DNA of 64,000 nt from CAYUAI01 sp964442745 (GCA_964442745.1 CAYUAI010000011.1:1-64000), one strand, 5' to 3'. Counted from the stretch's first letter, positions 44,083-54,476 are shown. Translations and numbers: made by a program. The notes: generated by a model from the sequence alone, not told the origin.

Positions 44083-45375
44083 TTATGGCTTATCCTCATT
44101 GAATTTTCGCTGCATTCGATAATGTGAGGCAACAATGTAACCCGACCAATACCAAAATAAATAACCAGACACATTCGGACCCAAAACCTGCTTATAAAAC
44201 ATACCAATGATAAAGATCACGACCACCACAGACCAAGCCAGCGCTAGCGCACCAATCATGTTTTTATGTTGACTTAAAGCATACGCATCTTTAAACACTA
44301 ACCCGAAAAAAATAAAGTATAAGCACACTCCAAGCAACCCAATTTCCCATAAAAATAGCGTTACATTAGTCCCATCGATCCCATATTTCGCATACTCTGC
44401 GGCATATTCGCCAGAGGCGCCACTCAAAAAAGATCCAGAAACATTTCCCACGCCTAAGCCAAACAATAACTTAATGAAGTCTTGAGATAGAATCTGCATG
44501 GCAAACATCAACGTATCAATGCGACCGAGTTTATCCATATCTCCTCCTATCTCTGCACCTCTGTACAGATAGCCTTCCATCCGACCTTCCATGGTAAGAA
44601 AATCCATCAAACCATAACCCCAGCGCGGTGTCATAAAATGGTCATAAACTATCACAAATATCGACATAACAGTTACGCCAACCGCTAAACCAGCGAGCAA
44701 GCGCTTAACATTTCCCTTGCTTTCCTTATATAGAATAAATGGCGCAATCAGCGCTATCGGCAATATCACCAACGAGGCTTTGGTTTCTCCTACCGTGATC
44801 GGAACAAACAGTAAAATAACTAAGAGTATTGTGGCAAGGCGGCTTAACTTTCCATATAAATAACAAGCAATCACCACCGCAATGGCACATGATAGTATAA
44901 TCGCTAGTTGTCCCGAATTACCCAGCATTCCCTTCATCGGATCACCAGATAAAACACCCTTGTACTGCACGAATCGTTGATAGAGCACCAAAGGTACTTG
45001 CATTAAAATTAAAAATAATAAAAATTTTAACTGACTCTGAATCTGCTCATGACTAAATGCATAAGCGGCTGGCAACAAAAAAAATGGAATAAATTTCAAA
45101 TACGTGCGAAGACCAGCCACCAGCGGACCTTCAGGAATCGCATTAAGTACCACACCGATAAAAACAAGCAGGAGATAGGCCGTTAAAAACAAAACATACT
45201 TGGGATGGATTGCAGGCGATTTGTCAACAGCAAATAAAGCCACCACCATCACCAGCACCATCAATGACAAAATTTCAGGAAGCCAGGTCACATAGTGACT
45301 CAATATCCCCATTTGATTCGATAAATAATCAAACAAAAATATCGACAAAAATAGCAAATAAATAACTCGATTCAC
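44083..45375 (-). CDS. O-antigen ligase/Wzy-like polysaccharide polymerase
   Basis: This 430-residue inner-membrane protein has about 11-12 helices. A large periplasmic loop (about residues 260-330, rich in Gly and Arg, with GYGLMDFLTMEGRMEG and FGLGVGNVSGSF) lies before the last helices, as in the Wzy_C/O-antigen ligase superfamily. In an exopolysaccharide locus with flippase, Wzz-like and Wza-like genes it most likely polymerises repeat units. It lies 7 bases after a glycosyltransferase gene. Confidence 0.8.
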   Translation of the reverse strand: MNRVIYLLFLSIFLFDYLSNQMGILSHYVTWLPEILSLMVLVMVVALFAVDKSPAIHPKYVLFLTAYLLLVFIGVVLNAIPEGPLVAGLRTYLKFIPFFLLPAAYAFSHEQIQSQLKFLLFLILMQVPLVLYQRFVQYKGVLSGDPMKGMLGNSGQLAIILSCAIAVVIACYLYGKLSRLATILLVILLFVPITVGETKASLVILPIALIAPFILYKESKGNVKRLLAGLAVGVTVMSIFVIVYDHFMTPRWGYGLMDFLTMEGRMEGYLYRGAEIGGDMDKLGRIDTLMFAMQILSQDFIKLLFGLGVGNVSGSFLSGASGEYAAEYAKYGIDGTNVTLFLWEIGLLGVCLYFIFFGLVFKDAYALSQHKNMIGALALAWSVVVVIFIIGMFYKQVLGPNVSGYLFWYWSGYIVASHYRMQRKFNEDKP

Positions 45376-45382
45376 ACCCGTT

Positions 45383-46642
45383 TTATCTCATATCAAGCCA
45401 AAGCAAATCCCGGTATTTATTTTCAAGCTGCTGGGAAAGCGCGGCATAACTTCGATGGCGACGCACATATTCATAACCGGCTTCTAGTTTATCATCCAGC
45501 TCATCCGTATTTTCAACAATATGAATCACTTCACTAGCAAACGCCTCCGGACAATACTCCACCGCCCGTCCCGCCCCACTTTCACTGAGCACCTTAGCCT
45601 GGTCCGGATTTTTATTGGCAACCACCGGACGTCGTAGCGCCATATATTCAATGACTTTCGTCGGGGAGGCCACATCTAAAATAGGACTCGGCCTAAACGG
45701 TGAAAAACAAACCGTTGCCATTTTAATATAAGCCCAAGCTTCTTCCATAGGAACAAACCCAGTAAAAATAACATGGCCTTGCAAACCCAGGCGCTGGGCT
45801 TCGTCACGCAAGCGTTGTATATCTGACTCGGGCGCATCACCCACCAAAATTAAGATAGCATCAGGGATGGTTTTACGAACCAAATGCAACATCTGGATGA
45901 GAAACTCGATCCGCCGCACCCGAACCATCGTCCCCATATAGACAAGCACCGTCTTTGCCTGCCAATGTGTATTGCCCAGCCGGGGTATCTGAGCATTGTC
46001 AAGCTGATCTAAACTGATTCCCATGGGTACCGGTGTCATCCCCTTTTGAGATATCCCTTTTGCCGCCAGCTGTTTAGCCATCTGTTCACTTTGTACAAAA
46101 ATATGATCTGTATGCGGTAATACGTGACGATATAACAGCCAATGCAGCAAAGTACCACGTATGTGATAAAACGCTCTCTTAAGCCTCGACAAATCAATTT
46201 CTTTATCGGCGGCACGAAACAAATCGGCTTCTGGAAAAGGAAATGACATCCAATAATAAAATGGGGTAGCGCGTCCTTTCAGTGCAAGCCCCACAATATA
46301 GCCGGCAAACACATTATCTCGAACTTGTACAAAGTCATAGATTTTTTTTCTGGCCCGACTAAAAAGTCGTATATCATGCCATAAGCCCAGGCATCGATTC
46401 GCCAATTTCCCCCATATCCCTTTGCCTTTTAATGCGCCACCGAGAAACAAGCGCTCCCGACGATTAAGCCGCAATAGTTTGAATGATGAGGCCTCAGCTG
46501 ACTGCATATGCCAATCCACAGTATGACCTTTTTTGATTAATCCGGCTGAAAATAACTCGGTAAGATCGACCCGATAAGTCGGATATTTTTCCCGTGTCGC
46601 ATATAAAAAGCGAAATTTCTTACTCTGATTATCTATGTCCAT
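45383..46642 (-). CDS. GT4-like glycosyltransferase
   Basis: This protein has about 419 residues. The N-terminal domain is somewhat divergent (FRFLYATREKYPTYRVDLTELF), while the C-terminal domain is standard: VYMGTMVRVRRIEFLIQML, LVGDAPESD, FTGFVPMEEAWAYIK and SPTKVIEYMALRRPVVAN. It overlaps the polysaccharide deacetylase gene by 14 bases. The choice between ATG at 46642 and GTG two codons upstream is not decisive. Confidence 0.85.
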   Translation of the reverse strand: MDIDNQSKKFRFLYATREKYPTYRVDLTELFSAGLIKKGHTVDWHMQSAEASSFKLLRLNRRERLFLGGALKGKGIWGKLANRCLGLWHDIRLFSRARKKIYDFVQVRDNVFAGYIVGLALKGRATPFYYWMSFPFPEADLFRAADKEIDLSRLKRAFYHIRGTLLHWLLYRHVLPHTDHIFVQSEQMAKQLAAKGISQKGMTPVPMGISLDQLDNAQIPRLGNTHWQAKTVLVYMGTMVRVRRIEFLIQMLHLVRKTIPDAILILVGDAPESDIQRLRDEAQRLGLQGHVIFTGFVPMEEAWAYIKMATVCFSPFRPSPILDVASPTKVIEYMALRRPVVANKNPDQAKVLSESGAGRAVEYCPEAFASEVIHIVENTDELDDKLEAGYEYVRRHRSYAALSQQLENKYRDLLWLDMR

Positions 46643-47423
46643 CTCCACTCATTGTCAATTTCTTCAATATCCGATATCCCGCATCTTTCATTAAAGAATA
46701 CGGCGGCATATCTTTAGTTGCTAACCGCAATTTCATACGAAACCGCCATAGAGAATCGTGTCCATGGATTTCCACTCGCCGAAGTAAATAAGGATCAACA
46801 TCTGGTCGATTTTTCCCTGCCCTCGTCGAGCAAGCTAATCGATACCCGGCTTCAGCCACCCCATTCCGCACCGCCTGATTAACATGACCATAGGGATAAG
46901 CAAAGTATTGCACTCGCTTGCCTAATCGTTGCTCCAGTTGCTGCTTGCTCTGTTTAATTTCCAGCCTGGCACGGACTAACGGGACATCACCGAGTTTACA
47001 ATGACTCAGGCTATGACTACCAATTTCAATACCATGACGATCGAGCGCGTCCAATTGATCCCATGTCAACATTTCTCTACGAGGAAAACCCGCGTCAATC
47101 AACCAGTCATTACATCGACCTACCAGGCTTGATACCACAAATACACACGCAGGAAAATCAAATGCTCGCAGGATCGGCAAGGCCGTATCATAAGTACAGG
47201 ATGTGCCATCATCAAAAGTGATCGCAATGGCTTTTTCCGGCCATTTCGCTTCACCATTTAAGCACTGGACTATTTCACTCAAGCCAATCACGGCATAAGC
47301 TTCGTCTTTCAAATAGTGCATTTGTAAGCGAAATTGGTCTGGCGTGCAACAAAAGCGTTGCTCAATCGAATTCATAGATTCATCAATGATGTGATACATC
47401 AAAATGATGCAATTTTCTGACAT
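46629..47423 (-). CDS. polysaccharide deacetylase (NodB domain, CE4)
   Basis: This 264-residue protein has the CE4 motifs in order: ITFDDG (motif 1, metal-binding Asp), IGSHSLSHCKL (motif 2, His pair) and YFAYPYGH (motif 3). It removes acetyl groups from N- or O-acetylated sugars. XrtA/PEP-CTERM loci usually encode a related deacetylase. No signal peptide is seen, so it may act in the cytoplasm on lipid-linked intermediates. It is 8 bases after a sulfotransferase gene. Confidence 0.88.
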   Translation of the reverse strand: MSENCIILMYHIIDESMNSIEQRFCCTPDQFRLQMHYLKDEAYAVIGLSEIVQCLNGEAKWPEKAIAITFDDGTSCTYDTALPILRAFDFPACVFVVSSLVGRCNDWLIDAGFPRREMLTWDQLDALDRHGIEIGSHSLSHCKLGDVPLVRARLEIKQSKQQLEQRLGKRVQYFAYPYGHVNQAVRNGVAEAGYRLACSTRAGKNRPDVDPYLLRRVEIHGHDSLWRFRMKLRLATKDMPPYSLMKDAGYRILKKLTMSGDGHR

Positions 47424-47431
47424 AGCAAATA

Positions 47432-48316
47432 CTATTTATCTAAACATCGATTGAGATAATGCCAGGTTGGCCAGGGCAACGCTTCTCGATTCAACAACGT
47501 TGCCAAACGCTCGGTCTCGTCGGCTAACTCTTGACGCAAATATTTTTCAGTTTCAGGCAGCATACGCGGCACCGCTTTACTCAAGTGCCGTCGATTGAGT
47601 TGACGCCTATTGATAATCCATCGGTTGTCTCTTATCCGCTTAACTAAACTCGCCCCTCCGACACGTCGCCCCAAACGACCAATCATACGCAACGTCTTAT
47701 CGATTGCTGGGTATTTCTCTGCATCACTTGAATTTGCCTGGCGAAACAAAAAATCCGATTGATGGTCGGGGTCAATTTCAAGAAAATGATACAACCGATG
47801 GGCTTCACGTCGCGGATCTTGCTTGATATCTTCTTGCAATAAAATTAATATTTGTTCACGAGGAAAATGATCCAGCCAGCGCCGTAAATGCGTTGCATAA
47901 CGCGATTGCTCAATATACATCAGGTTATTTGCCAAGCCCGCTTCAAAAGTTAAGTCTGCACCAGAAAATTGCTTAATGCGTATTTCATGCAAATGGTTGG
48001 AAAAAGCTCTTTCTACAGGATCTCGCAAGGTGACCACAATGCGAAGCTTTGCATCAAAACTCGCCGCTCTAGCGGGAGCACTTAAATCACAGAAATAGGA
48101 CGGTGAAACTTCACCCATCACTTTAGTTACGGGCAAGGCAAGAAAATGATTAAAATACCACTGGTATCCTCGATCATAATAATAGGAAAAAAAATTCAAC
48201 TCTTTCGGCCAACTAAGGCCAACTTCAGGATGATCCTGCAACACTTTATACACCCATGTTGAAGCACATTTTTGAGCACCAATACCAATAAAGGTTGGTT
48301 TGTTTTGATAGTCCAT
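47432..48316 (-). CDS. sulfotransferase (heparan/chondroitin-type domain)
   Basis: This 294-residue protein has the phosphosulfate loop FIGIGAQKCASTWVYKVLQ near the N-terminus and the 3'-phosphate motif RIVVTLRDPVERAFSNHLHE. These match the Sulfotransfer_1 family that sulfates glycosaminoglycan-like chains. It is the second, clearly distinct sulfotransferase of the locus. GT-like partners and the deacetylase are downstream. The 190 bases upstream separate it from a divergently transcribed acyltransferase. Confidence 0.87.
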   Translation of the reverse strand: MDYQNKPTFIGIGAQKCASTWVYKVLQDHPEVGLSWPKELNFFSYYYDRGYQWYFNHFLALPVTKVMGEVSPSYFCDLSAPARAASFDAKLRIVVTLRDPVERAFSNHLHEIRIKQFSGADLTFEAGLANNLMYIEQSRYATHLRRWLDHFPREQILILLQEDIKQDPRREAHRLYHFLEIDPDHQSDFLFRQANSSDAEKYPAIDKTLRMIGRLGRRVGGASLVKRIRDNRWIINRRQLNRRHLSKAVPRMLPETEKYLRQELADETERLATLLNREALPWPTWHYLNRCLDK

Positions 48317-48508
48317 TGCAATATCCGAACGCTGTATTAATATAGGTTATGTTAGTTCGCGTGATTCTTTACAAAATAATAAACCATTTAGTAGATAAAA
48401 AATACCAACCTACTCATTCCTTCAGATCACCACTGATGCTTTTCTTATAAGGAAGTAACCAAGACGTTACAACCGTCCATATTCGATTGATTAGGAATCA
48501 AACAGAAA

Positions 48509-49102
48509 ATGAATTTATTCACTAAAGTAAAAAACCAATTCATCAAAATCAGGCGAGCAATTATCTTTCTCGAAGATCCTGGAAAATTTCATGTGAGAAT
48601 CAAAAAATTACGCAAACAAGGCATGAAAATTGGCAAGGATGTTAAAATATTGCACGACACAATTTTCGACGCATCCCGCCCCTGGTTAATAGAAATCGGT
48701 AACAATGTCACTTTTGCTCCAAGGTGTCATGTTCTGACCCATGATGCCTCTATGGATATTTTTCTAAAAAAAACACGCATCGGAAAAGTTAAAATATTCG
48801 ACAACTGTTTTTTTGGAGCAGGCACTATCATATTACCCAATATCACCATCGGACCTAATGTCATCATAGGCGCCGGTTCGGTAGTGACAAAAAATATACC
48901 AGAGAACTCTGTATACGCCGGAAATCCTGCTCGCCTGGTAAGTCGACTTGATAAATTTCTCACCAAACATCAACAACTATCTAATAAACACCCGAGCTAC
49001 CCTTACCCAGAATACCATGTAAGATGCATCACTGCGGACCAAGCAAAGCGCATGTCCAATGAGCTAAACAACTCCTTTGGTTACAGTATCAGAAAAAAAT
49101 AA
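48509..49102 (+). CDS. hexapeptide-repeat (left-handed beta-helix) acyltransferase
   Basis: This 197-residue protein has hexapeptide repeats at about residues 48-140: IEIGNNVTFAPRC, VKIFDNCFFGAGTIILPNITIGPNVIIGAGSVVTKNI and YAGNPARLV. This is the signature of serine- and sugar-O-acetyltransferases of the LbetaH family (WbbJ/NodL type). The conserved His of VLTHD is the probable catalytic base. It would acetylate a sugar of the polymer. It is the only plus-strand gene inside the polysaccharide cluster, so it has its own promoter in the divergent gap. Confidence 0.85.
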   Translation: MNLFTKVKNQFIKIRRAIIFLEDPGKFHVRIKKLRKQGMKIGKDVKILHDTIFDASRPWLIEIGNNVTFAPRCHVLTHDASMDIFLKKTRIGKVKIFDNCFFGAGTIILPNITIGPNVIIGAGSVVTKNIPENSVYAGNPARLVSRLDKFLTKHQQLSNKHPSYPYPEYHVRCITADQAKRMSNELNNSFGYSIRKK

Positions 49103-49164
49103 AACCAAAGATTAAATTTATCGAGGAATAAAAAATAACACAATCAGGATGCACAAGTTATTTT

Positions 49165-50688
49165 TTATTTCCTCACTTTAGTAAACAATTTTCCCTTTAA
49201 ATACATCAAGCCGTAATCTTTCGTCACGACTAATAAGGCAACATACAATAAGCTTGCTACCACAAATGAAACGATAAGATGAAAAATATAATGGATCTCA
49301 ATCAATCCAGAAATATTCGCCCCCCCCCATACGGATATCCCAGCCGCCAACAAATAAAAAAATAGTTTGCCCAACACTTTTCCTGCTGAAAACCATTCCA
49401 ATTCTCTATTAAGCAATAAGGTCAACACAAAAAACGCGACAACAAACGAAATTGATTGGGCCATGGCTAATCCTAAAATACCATAGGCATGAGAAAGCGG
49501 ATAAGCACATACCAAATATAAAAGAGTGCCTCCAACACCTAAAATCACAGGCACCGCGACTTTATTCATGGCATAAAATACATTCATCATAATTTGACTG
49601 GTACTCCGAGCAATCACCGAAGGCAATAAACCGATCAAGGCCATTGTTACCAAATAATGCATATCACTAGTAAAGTTTCCCCGCATAAACAATAAGGTGA
49701 TAATTTGGCTACTATGGTATGCAATCCATACCACAATGGGAACAATCATCAGGAAGATCGCAATCAATGCATCGTTGTGCAAAAGGCCAATCTTTTTTAA
49801 TTTTTGATCAGCATACAACTTAGAGGCTTTAGTGAAAGCGATCATTCTCACTCCAATTGTTGCACTGTGATATAACGGAGTACATAACCTATCGGCCATG
49901 GCCATACTAGAGATGGCTCCAGCATCTAGCATTGAACCAAAATATCGATCAATGATGATCCTACTTCTAGCGATAATTCCAGTCGACATCAATATACCTG
50001 AATTCACGAAAATCTTCTTAATATGAGTGCTTTTATAATCTGCAATGCACTGATATCGATAATCTGCGGCGCGTGCTAAAAGAATAAATACAATAATATT
50101 GCCAAGTAACAAACCAAACGGCAATGCATATTCCCCTAACACATTCCAGCCGAAAAAAATCGAACATAATAAAGCAACGGGCAATGCCAGTTTGCATAAC
50201 ACCACATGAGCATATTTCCCATTATATTGGCATACATAAATATGGAATGTATTCACCGCCATTAACATAATCGCTGGTGCCATCACCCAAAACATATTGG
50301 TTGTATTCGAAAGTTCTAAATCAGAAAAACCTGGCAACATTAAGGAAAAAATATCTTTCGCATAAAATGACAACAATAACGTCAGCACCACCGCACAACA
50401 AAATACAATATTGACGAGTGATGACGTCAGTTTATCCGCCTGTTCATCGTGCTCCTTTTTAAGCGTAGAAAAAGCAGGAAGAAAATTTTTCCCGAGAAAA
50501 TCAACAAACATGGTCATTATTAATGCCGGCAAAACATACGCCGCATAGTAGGCATCGACCAGTCGAGTCAAACCAAAAAATCCAGCAATCGCAATATTGT
50601 TTGCCACCCCAACCAGCAAGGTCACAAAAATAATCAAATTAATATTAATTATTGATTTGGCAGTAGACAAAATATAATTTTTTTTCAA
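49165..50688 (-). CDS. MurJ/MviN-type lipid-linked oligosaccharide flippase
   Basis: This 507-residue inner-membrane protein has about 14 helices and resembles the MviN/MurJ branch of the MOP superfamily (FFGLTRLVDAYYAAYVLPALI, RSTSQIMMNVFYAMNKVAVPV). In an exopolysaccharide locus it should flip the undecaprenyl-linked repeat unit to the periplasmic side, the Wzx role. A housekeeping MurJ would be expected elsewhere. It lies convergent to the acyltransferase gene. Confidence 0.83.
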   Translation of the reverse strand: MKKNYILSTAKSIININLIIFVTLLVGVANNIAIAGFFGLTRLVDAYYAAYVLPALIMTMFVDFLGKNFLPAFSTLKKEHDEQADKLTSSLVNIVFCCAVVLTLLLSFYAKDIFSLMLPGFSDLELSNTTNMFWVMAPAIMLMAVNTFHIYVCQYNGKYAHVVLCKLALPVALLCSIFFGWNVLGEYALPFGLLLGNIIVFILLARAADYRYQCIADYKSTHIKKIFVNSGILMSTGIIARSRIIIDRYFGSMLDAGAISSMAMADRLCTPLYHSATIGVRMIAFTKASKLYADQKLKKIGLLHNDALIAIFLMIVPIVVWIAYHSSQIITLLFMRGNFTSDMHYLVTMALIGLLPSVIARSTSQIMMNVFYAMNKVAVPVILGVGGTLLYLVCAYPLSHAYGILGLAMAQSISFVVAFFVLTLLLNRELEWFSAGKVLGKLFFYLLAAGISVWGGANISGLIEIHYIFHLIVSFVVASLLYVALLVVTKDYGLMYLKGKLFTKVRK

Positions 50689-50795
50689 AAAACGTCAGTG
50701 AAACCCATCATAAATACCCGTGCTGAGCAAACACGCTACCGCCTTACAGTGCGAATCCTAACATTCGCTCTTTTACGACGTAATAAAAACTAATG

Positions 50796-51638
50796 TTAGT
50801 TTTCTTCTTCCTCAGGTACATACCAAACAAACACACCACCTTGATCTCGCTCTTTTACCACATCCAGAATAACTTGTGCATCAATATAAGGTTTTTTTTC
50901 CGCAAAGCCATAGGCCAATGCGGTATCACATAAGATATTCACAATTCTAGGTATACCGTGACTATTTTCCCATATCATTGAACAAGCCTCACCATTAAAC
51001 AATTCTTTATGGCCACCTGCCGCTTGCAGTCGATGCTGAATATACGCCATGGTTTCTTCTTTATCCAATGCCTGGAGATGATAGGCCACGGAAATACGCT
51101 GAGAAAATTGTTTTAGATTTGACTGTTGCAAGGTTTGGCGTAACTCTGGCTGCCCAATGAGCACTAATTGCAATGCTTGATACTTATCCGCATTGAAATT
51201 GGTTAACATTCTTAATTCTTCGAGTGCTTGCGCAGAGAGATTTTGCGCTTCATCGATCACTAATACCGTGCGTCGATGACTCGTGTATTCCGCTGCAATA
51301 AAACGAAGAAGATCCTCTGCTAATTCTATTTTTTGCTTACCGCGATAGCTCAACCCAAAGGCCATCAAAATCCAGCACAATAACTCACCAAAGGATTGAT
51401 AGGTATTATTGATTAAGCCAATGGTGGTGTTATCTTCCGCGTCATCCAACAAACACCTAGCAAGCGTAGTTTTTCCTGAGCCAATTTCTCCGGTAATCAC
51501 CGTGTACCCAGAGTTTTTCATCAAACCATACTGCAACATGGTCAAAGCATTTAGATGCTTTTTTCCAAGAAACAAAAATGCAGGATCAGGCAATAAAGAA
51601 AAAGGATTTTCAGTAAAGTGATAAAAATCGTTATACAT
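50796..51638 (-). CDS. XrtA-associated AAA ATPase (ExeA-like)
   Basis: This 280-residue cytoplasmic ATPase has MYNDFYHFTENPFSLLPDPAFLF at its start, Walker A GEIGSGKTT, Walker B VLVIDEAQN, sensor region LVLIGQPELR and a C-terminal helical lid. It matches the putative secretion ATPase always found with PEP-CTERM/exosortase polysaccharide loci. How it works in the pathway is unknown. It is 57 bases after the tyrosine autokinase gene on the opposite side, within one minus-strand series. Confidence 0.9.
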   Translation of the reverse strand: MYNDFYHFTENPFSLLPDPAFLFLGKKHLNALTMLQYGLMKNSGYTVITGEIGSGKTTLARCLLDDAEDNTTIGLINNTYQSFGELLCWILMAFGLSYRGKQKIELAEDLLRFIAAEYTSHRRTVLVIDEAQNLSAQALEELRMLTNFNADKYQALQLVLIGQPELRQTLQQSNLKQFSQRISVAYHLQALDKEETMAYIQHRLQAAGGHKELFNGEACSMIWENSHGIPRIVNILCDTALAYGFAEKKPYIDAQVILDVVKERDQGGVFVWYVPEEEEN

Positions 51639-51695
51639 AACAACCTAATGTTCCGCTCTAGCCAATAAATGTAACTCACATGGGACAATATTTTC

Positions 51696-52496
51696 CTAAT
51701 AATAGGATTTTTTATTCACTTCTGCTTTATTAAGTATCGTACCAAGGAAGTTAACATTGTCCCCCAATAGTTGCATCGCATCTTTTAAACTCTGAGCTTG
51801 AGTAATTCCTTCTTCCACCACTAACAATATCGCATCAATGTAAGGTGCAAGCACCAAGGCATCATCAACCATCAATATAGGAGGAAGATCCATCACAATG
51901 ATTCGGTTTTGATAACGGTTTTTTATTTCTTGAATCAAATTAAGTATTTTCGGTAATGACAAAAGTTCGGAAGAATTTCGCAAAGCTTCCCCCCCAGGCA
52001 GTACCACTAAACGCTCAATCGAGGGATGAATTAAAATTTCCTCTAGTGGAGTATCATCATGAATATAATGACTGATACCTTTATGCTGGGAAAGTCCAAA
52101 TAATTTATGAATGCTAGGTCGGCGCAAATCAAAATCCACAAGCAAAACCGTATAATTCACTTCTCGTGCAATGCTGATCGCCAAATTGATGGCCGTTACA
52201 CTTTTTCCTTCCCCTTTTCCAGGGCTAGTCACAGCAATTGTATTCCAACCATGGGCGCGTATTTTCAGCAACACCTTAGTGCGCAACATTCGATAAGCAT
52301 CCGTAATGATATTATCGCTTTGATCGGCAATAATTCGATTTTTGTCCAGCCATTTCGGATCCGTGATAAATCGCCGTGTGTGAATATAATTCAAGTTTTC
52401 CAATAACACGCTGTCAGAATTTTTGACGGCCCGTTGCGAATTGATGAGACCTTTATTATCTTTTAATAAATCGAGGGCTTTTTTAAGCTGTTCCAT
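51696..52496 (-). CDS. XrtA-associated tyrosine autokinase (CpsD/CapB type)
   Basis: This 266-residue cytoplasmic BY-kinase lacks the membrane part, which is supplied by the separate Wzz-like protein. It has Walker A SPGKGEGKSVTAINLA, Walker A' LLVDFDLRRP and Walker B VMDLPP, the three BY-kinase motifs. The C-terminal Tyr cluster is minimal (KKSYY). It controls chain length and assembly by cyclic autophosphorylation with its membrane partner. It follows the Wzz-like gene by 70 bases. Confidence 0.9.
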   Translation of the reverse strand: MEQLKKALDLLKDNKGLINSQRAVKNSDSVLLENLNYIHTRRFITDPKWLDKNRIIADQSDNIITDAYRMLRTKVLLKIRAHGWNTIAVTSPGKGEGKSVTAINLAISIAREVNYTVLLVDFDLRRPSIHKLFGLSQHKGISHYIHDDTPLEEILIHPSIERLVVLPGGEALRNSSELLSLPKILNLIQEIKNRYQNRIIVMDLPPILMVDDALVLAPYIDAILLVVEEGITQAQSLKDAMQLLGDNVNFLGTILNKAEVNKKSYY

Positions 52497-52566
52497 GTTT
52501 TATCTGTATTTTTATGAGTAATGAAGACATGTTTCTATCATTTTTGTATGACGTAGTTCTGCCCAA

Positions 52567-54303
52567 TTAATCGAGCAATAAAAACCACAGCACATCAATC
52601 GGCTTATAAAAAACATGCACGACGATCAAACTAATACTCATGACGATTAAACTAACTATCATGCCAATCAGCAAGTACAACCGTCGCTGGCTTTTTTCTG
52701 TTTGTGTCACAATATATGGAATCACCGCAATCGGAGAACTTCCAATCACCGCCGCCACCCCTTTCTCGCCTCGCATACTACGGTCCATGCCTTCTGCAAC
52801 CGCCGCCACGCCTAATCCTCCAGCAAAGGAAAATACCAACCCTAAAAACAGGATCGCAAGACGATTAGGTTTGTCAGGTTTGTCAGGCTGTCGCGGTGGC
52901 TCGATTAAAGTAAATCGCTCGGCTTTACTCCCCTTTTCAAGTTCTTCAGCTAATTGCGCTTGGTTGAGCTTGACTTCTATTTCTTTATATTTAGAAAGCG
53001 TTGTTTCATAGTCACGAGTCAATTGCCGATATTGTTGTTCTACTTGCGGCGTTTTTAACAAACGTCTTTCATATACCGACATTTTGTTTTTTTGACTCTC
53101 CGCTTTTTCTTTGATTGATATTAATTCGGCATCAGTGGCATTAAGTTGGGTCAGTAATTGAATATAGGCGGGATTGTCTGGCTTAGTAGACTCATTCAAT
53201 AGATCATCGGTATCTAATGGTAAATTAACGACTTGTTTTTCTAGCTCATTGACCATCGCTTGCAAATTTTTTACATCCGGATGCTTGACTTCATAACGAT
53301 TTCGAGCTTGTGCTAACTCAGCACGCGCTCGAGCTAATTCATTGGCTAATACATTGCTTTTTTGTTTCCGATCCTTCGTTAACGAAGTGATCTGTCGCTT
53401 TAACTTCATCACATCCGGATGGGTTTCGGCATAAGTCGCCGCCAATTGTAAATATTGCATCTCTAAGGCCTTGAGCTGATCCTCTGGATTCAACACACGC
53501 TGACCGCTAAATGTGACAAGCATGTGGTTCGGCTGCATTTGTACAAGCTCGGATTGCAAGTATATTTTTCTTTCCTCAAGAAGACCCATTTGTCGCTTCG
53601 TTTCAGCATATTCCTGATCAGCGCGTTGCATAACTTGCATATTAAGCTGTACCATCTCAGGTAACTGGCGCATGTTTTTTCGCTTAAAGCGAGCAAGCTG
53701 TGCTTCTAGCTCGCTCAACTGCTGATTCAGTTTTTCTGCTTCAACGGCTAAAAATTCATGCGTATCAGCGGCCTTTTGAGTCCGCGTTCTCAAGTTTTCA
53801 TTCAGATACAATGAAACCAGTTCATTAGCCACCCGTTGGGCTAATAACGGAATTTTATTTTCATAGGACAAGGTAAATGCAATGGTTGCTTGCGTTGACC
53901 GGCCACTGCGGGGATCAATCACATCCGCACTGACCATCTTCAATTCAACGGCGTCTCGCATTTTCGCCAACACATTATCGATCGAGTGTTCCTTGCGCTC
54001 ATCAACATATAAATCGTATTTTTCAATGACTTGCAACAAATTACTGGTCGTCATCACTTGTTGATTCAGTATCTGTATGCGCTCATCGGCAAAACTCGTC
54101 ACCGTGGAACGCACTAAATCCTGAGGGATGTCTTGCTGCTCAATAAGAATGGTGGCTGTTGAACGATAAATAGCGGGCAATGACAAGGCAACAATGATCG
54201 CAAACAACATAATTAGCAGGGCCGGCACAATTACCTGCCACTTACGTCTGCGTAAAACACCAAAATAATCTGATAATGTCTTTTCGTAAGCGTACATATT
54301 CAT
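52567..54303 (-). CDS. XrtA-system polysaccharide chain-length determinant (Wzz/GNVR type)
   Basis: This 578-residue protein has an N-terminal membrane helix (about 19-40), a long periplasmic coiled-coil arm (about 190-440, with RYEVKHPDVKNLQAMVNELE), a proline-rich TM entry PPRQPDKPDKPNRLAIL and two C-terminal helices. This is the Wzz/PCP-2 architecture of the exosortase-linked family. Together with the tyrosine kinase it sets polymer length and links to the outer-membrane exporter. A helical pair after the second TM (residue 555 onward) is an extension of the usual form. Confidence 0.9.
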   Translation of the reverse strand: MNMYAYEKTLSDYFGVLRRRKWQVIVPALLIMLFAIIVALSLPAIYRSTATILIEQQDIPQDLVRSTVTSFADERIQILNQQVMTTSNLLQVIEKYDLYVDERKEHSIDNVLAKMRDAVELKMVSADVIDPRSGRSTQATIAFTLSYENKIPLLAQRVANELVSLYLNENLRTRTQKAADTHEFLAVEAEKLNQQLSELEAQLARFKRKNMRQLPEMVQLNMQVMQRADQEYAETKRQMGLLEERKIYLQSELVQMQPNHMLVTFSGQRVLNPEDQLKALEMQYLQLAATYAETHPDVMKLKRQITSLTKDRKQKSNVLANELARARAELAQARNRYEVKHPDVKNLQAMVNELEKQVVNLPLDTDDLLNESTKPDNPAYIQLLTQLNATDAELISIKEKAESQKNKMSVYERRLLKTPQVEQQYRQLTRDYETTLSKYKEIEVKLNQAQLAEELEKGSKAERFTLIEPPRQPDKPDKPNRLAILFLGLVFSFAGGLGVAAVAEGMDRSMRGEKGVAAVIGSSPIAVIPYIVTQTEKSQRRLYLLIGMIVSLIVMSISLIVVHVFYKPIDVLWFLLLD

Positions 54304-54476
54304 TTATATTTTAATTATGGTAATTATCCAGTCGAGCAAAGTACACTCAAAATAAGTCATGAGCATTAAATAAAAGTCTTCATCTAAAGTGTCAAGATAA
54401 TGCAGTATTTATCGAAATAAGCACGCTGAATTCCGTTAAAAAATACTAGAAATCTAGGCAAAAATAACAAAGCTAC

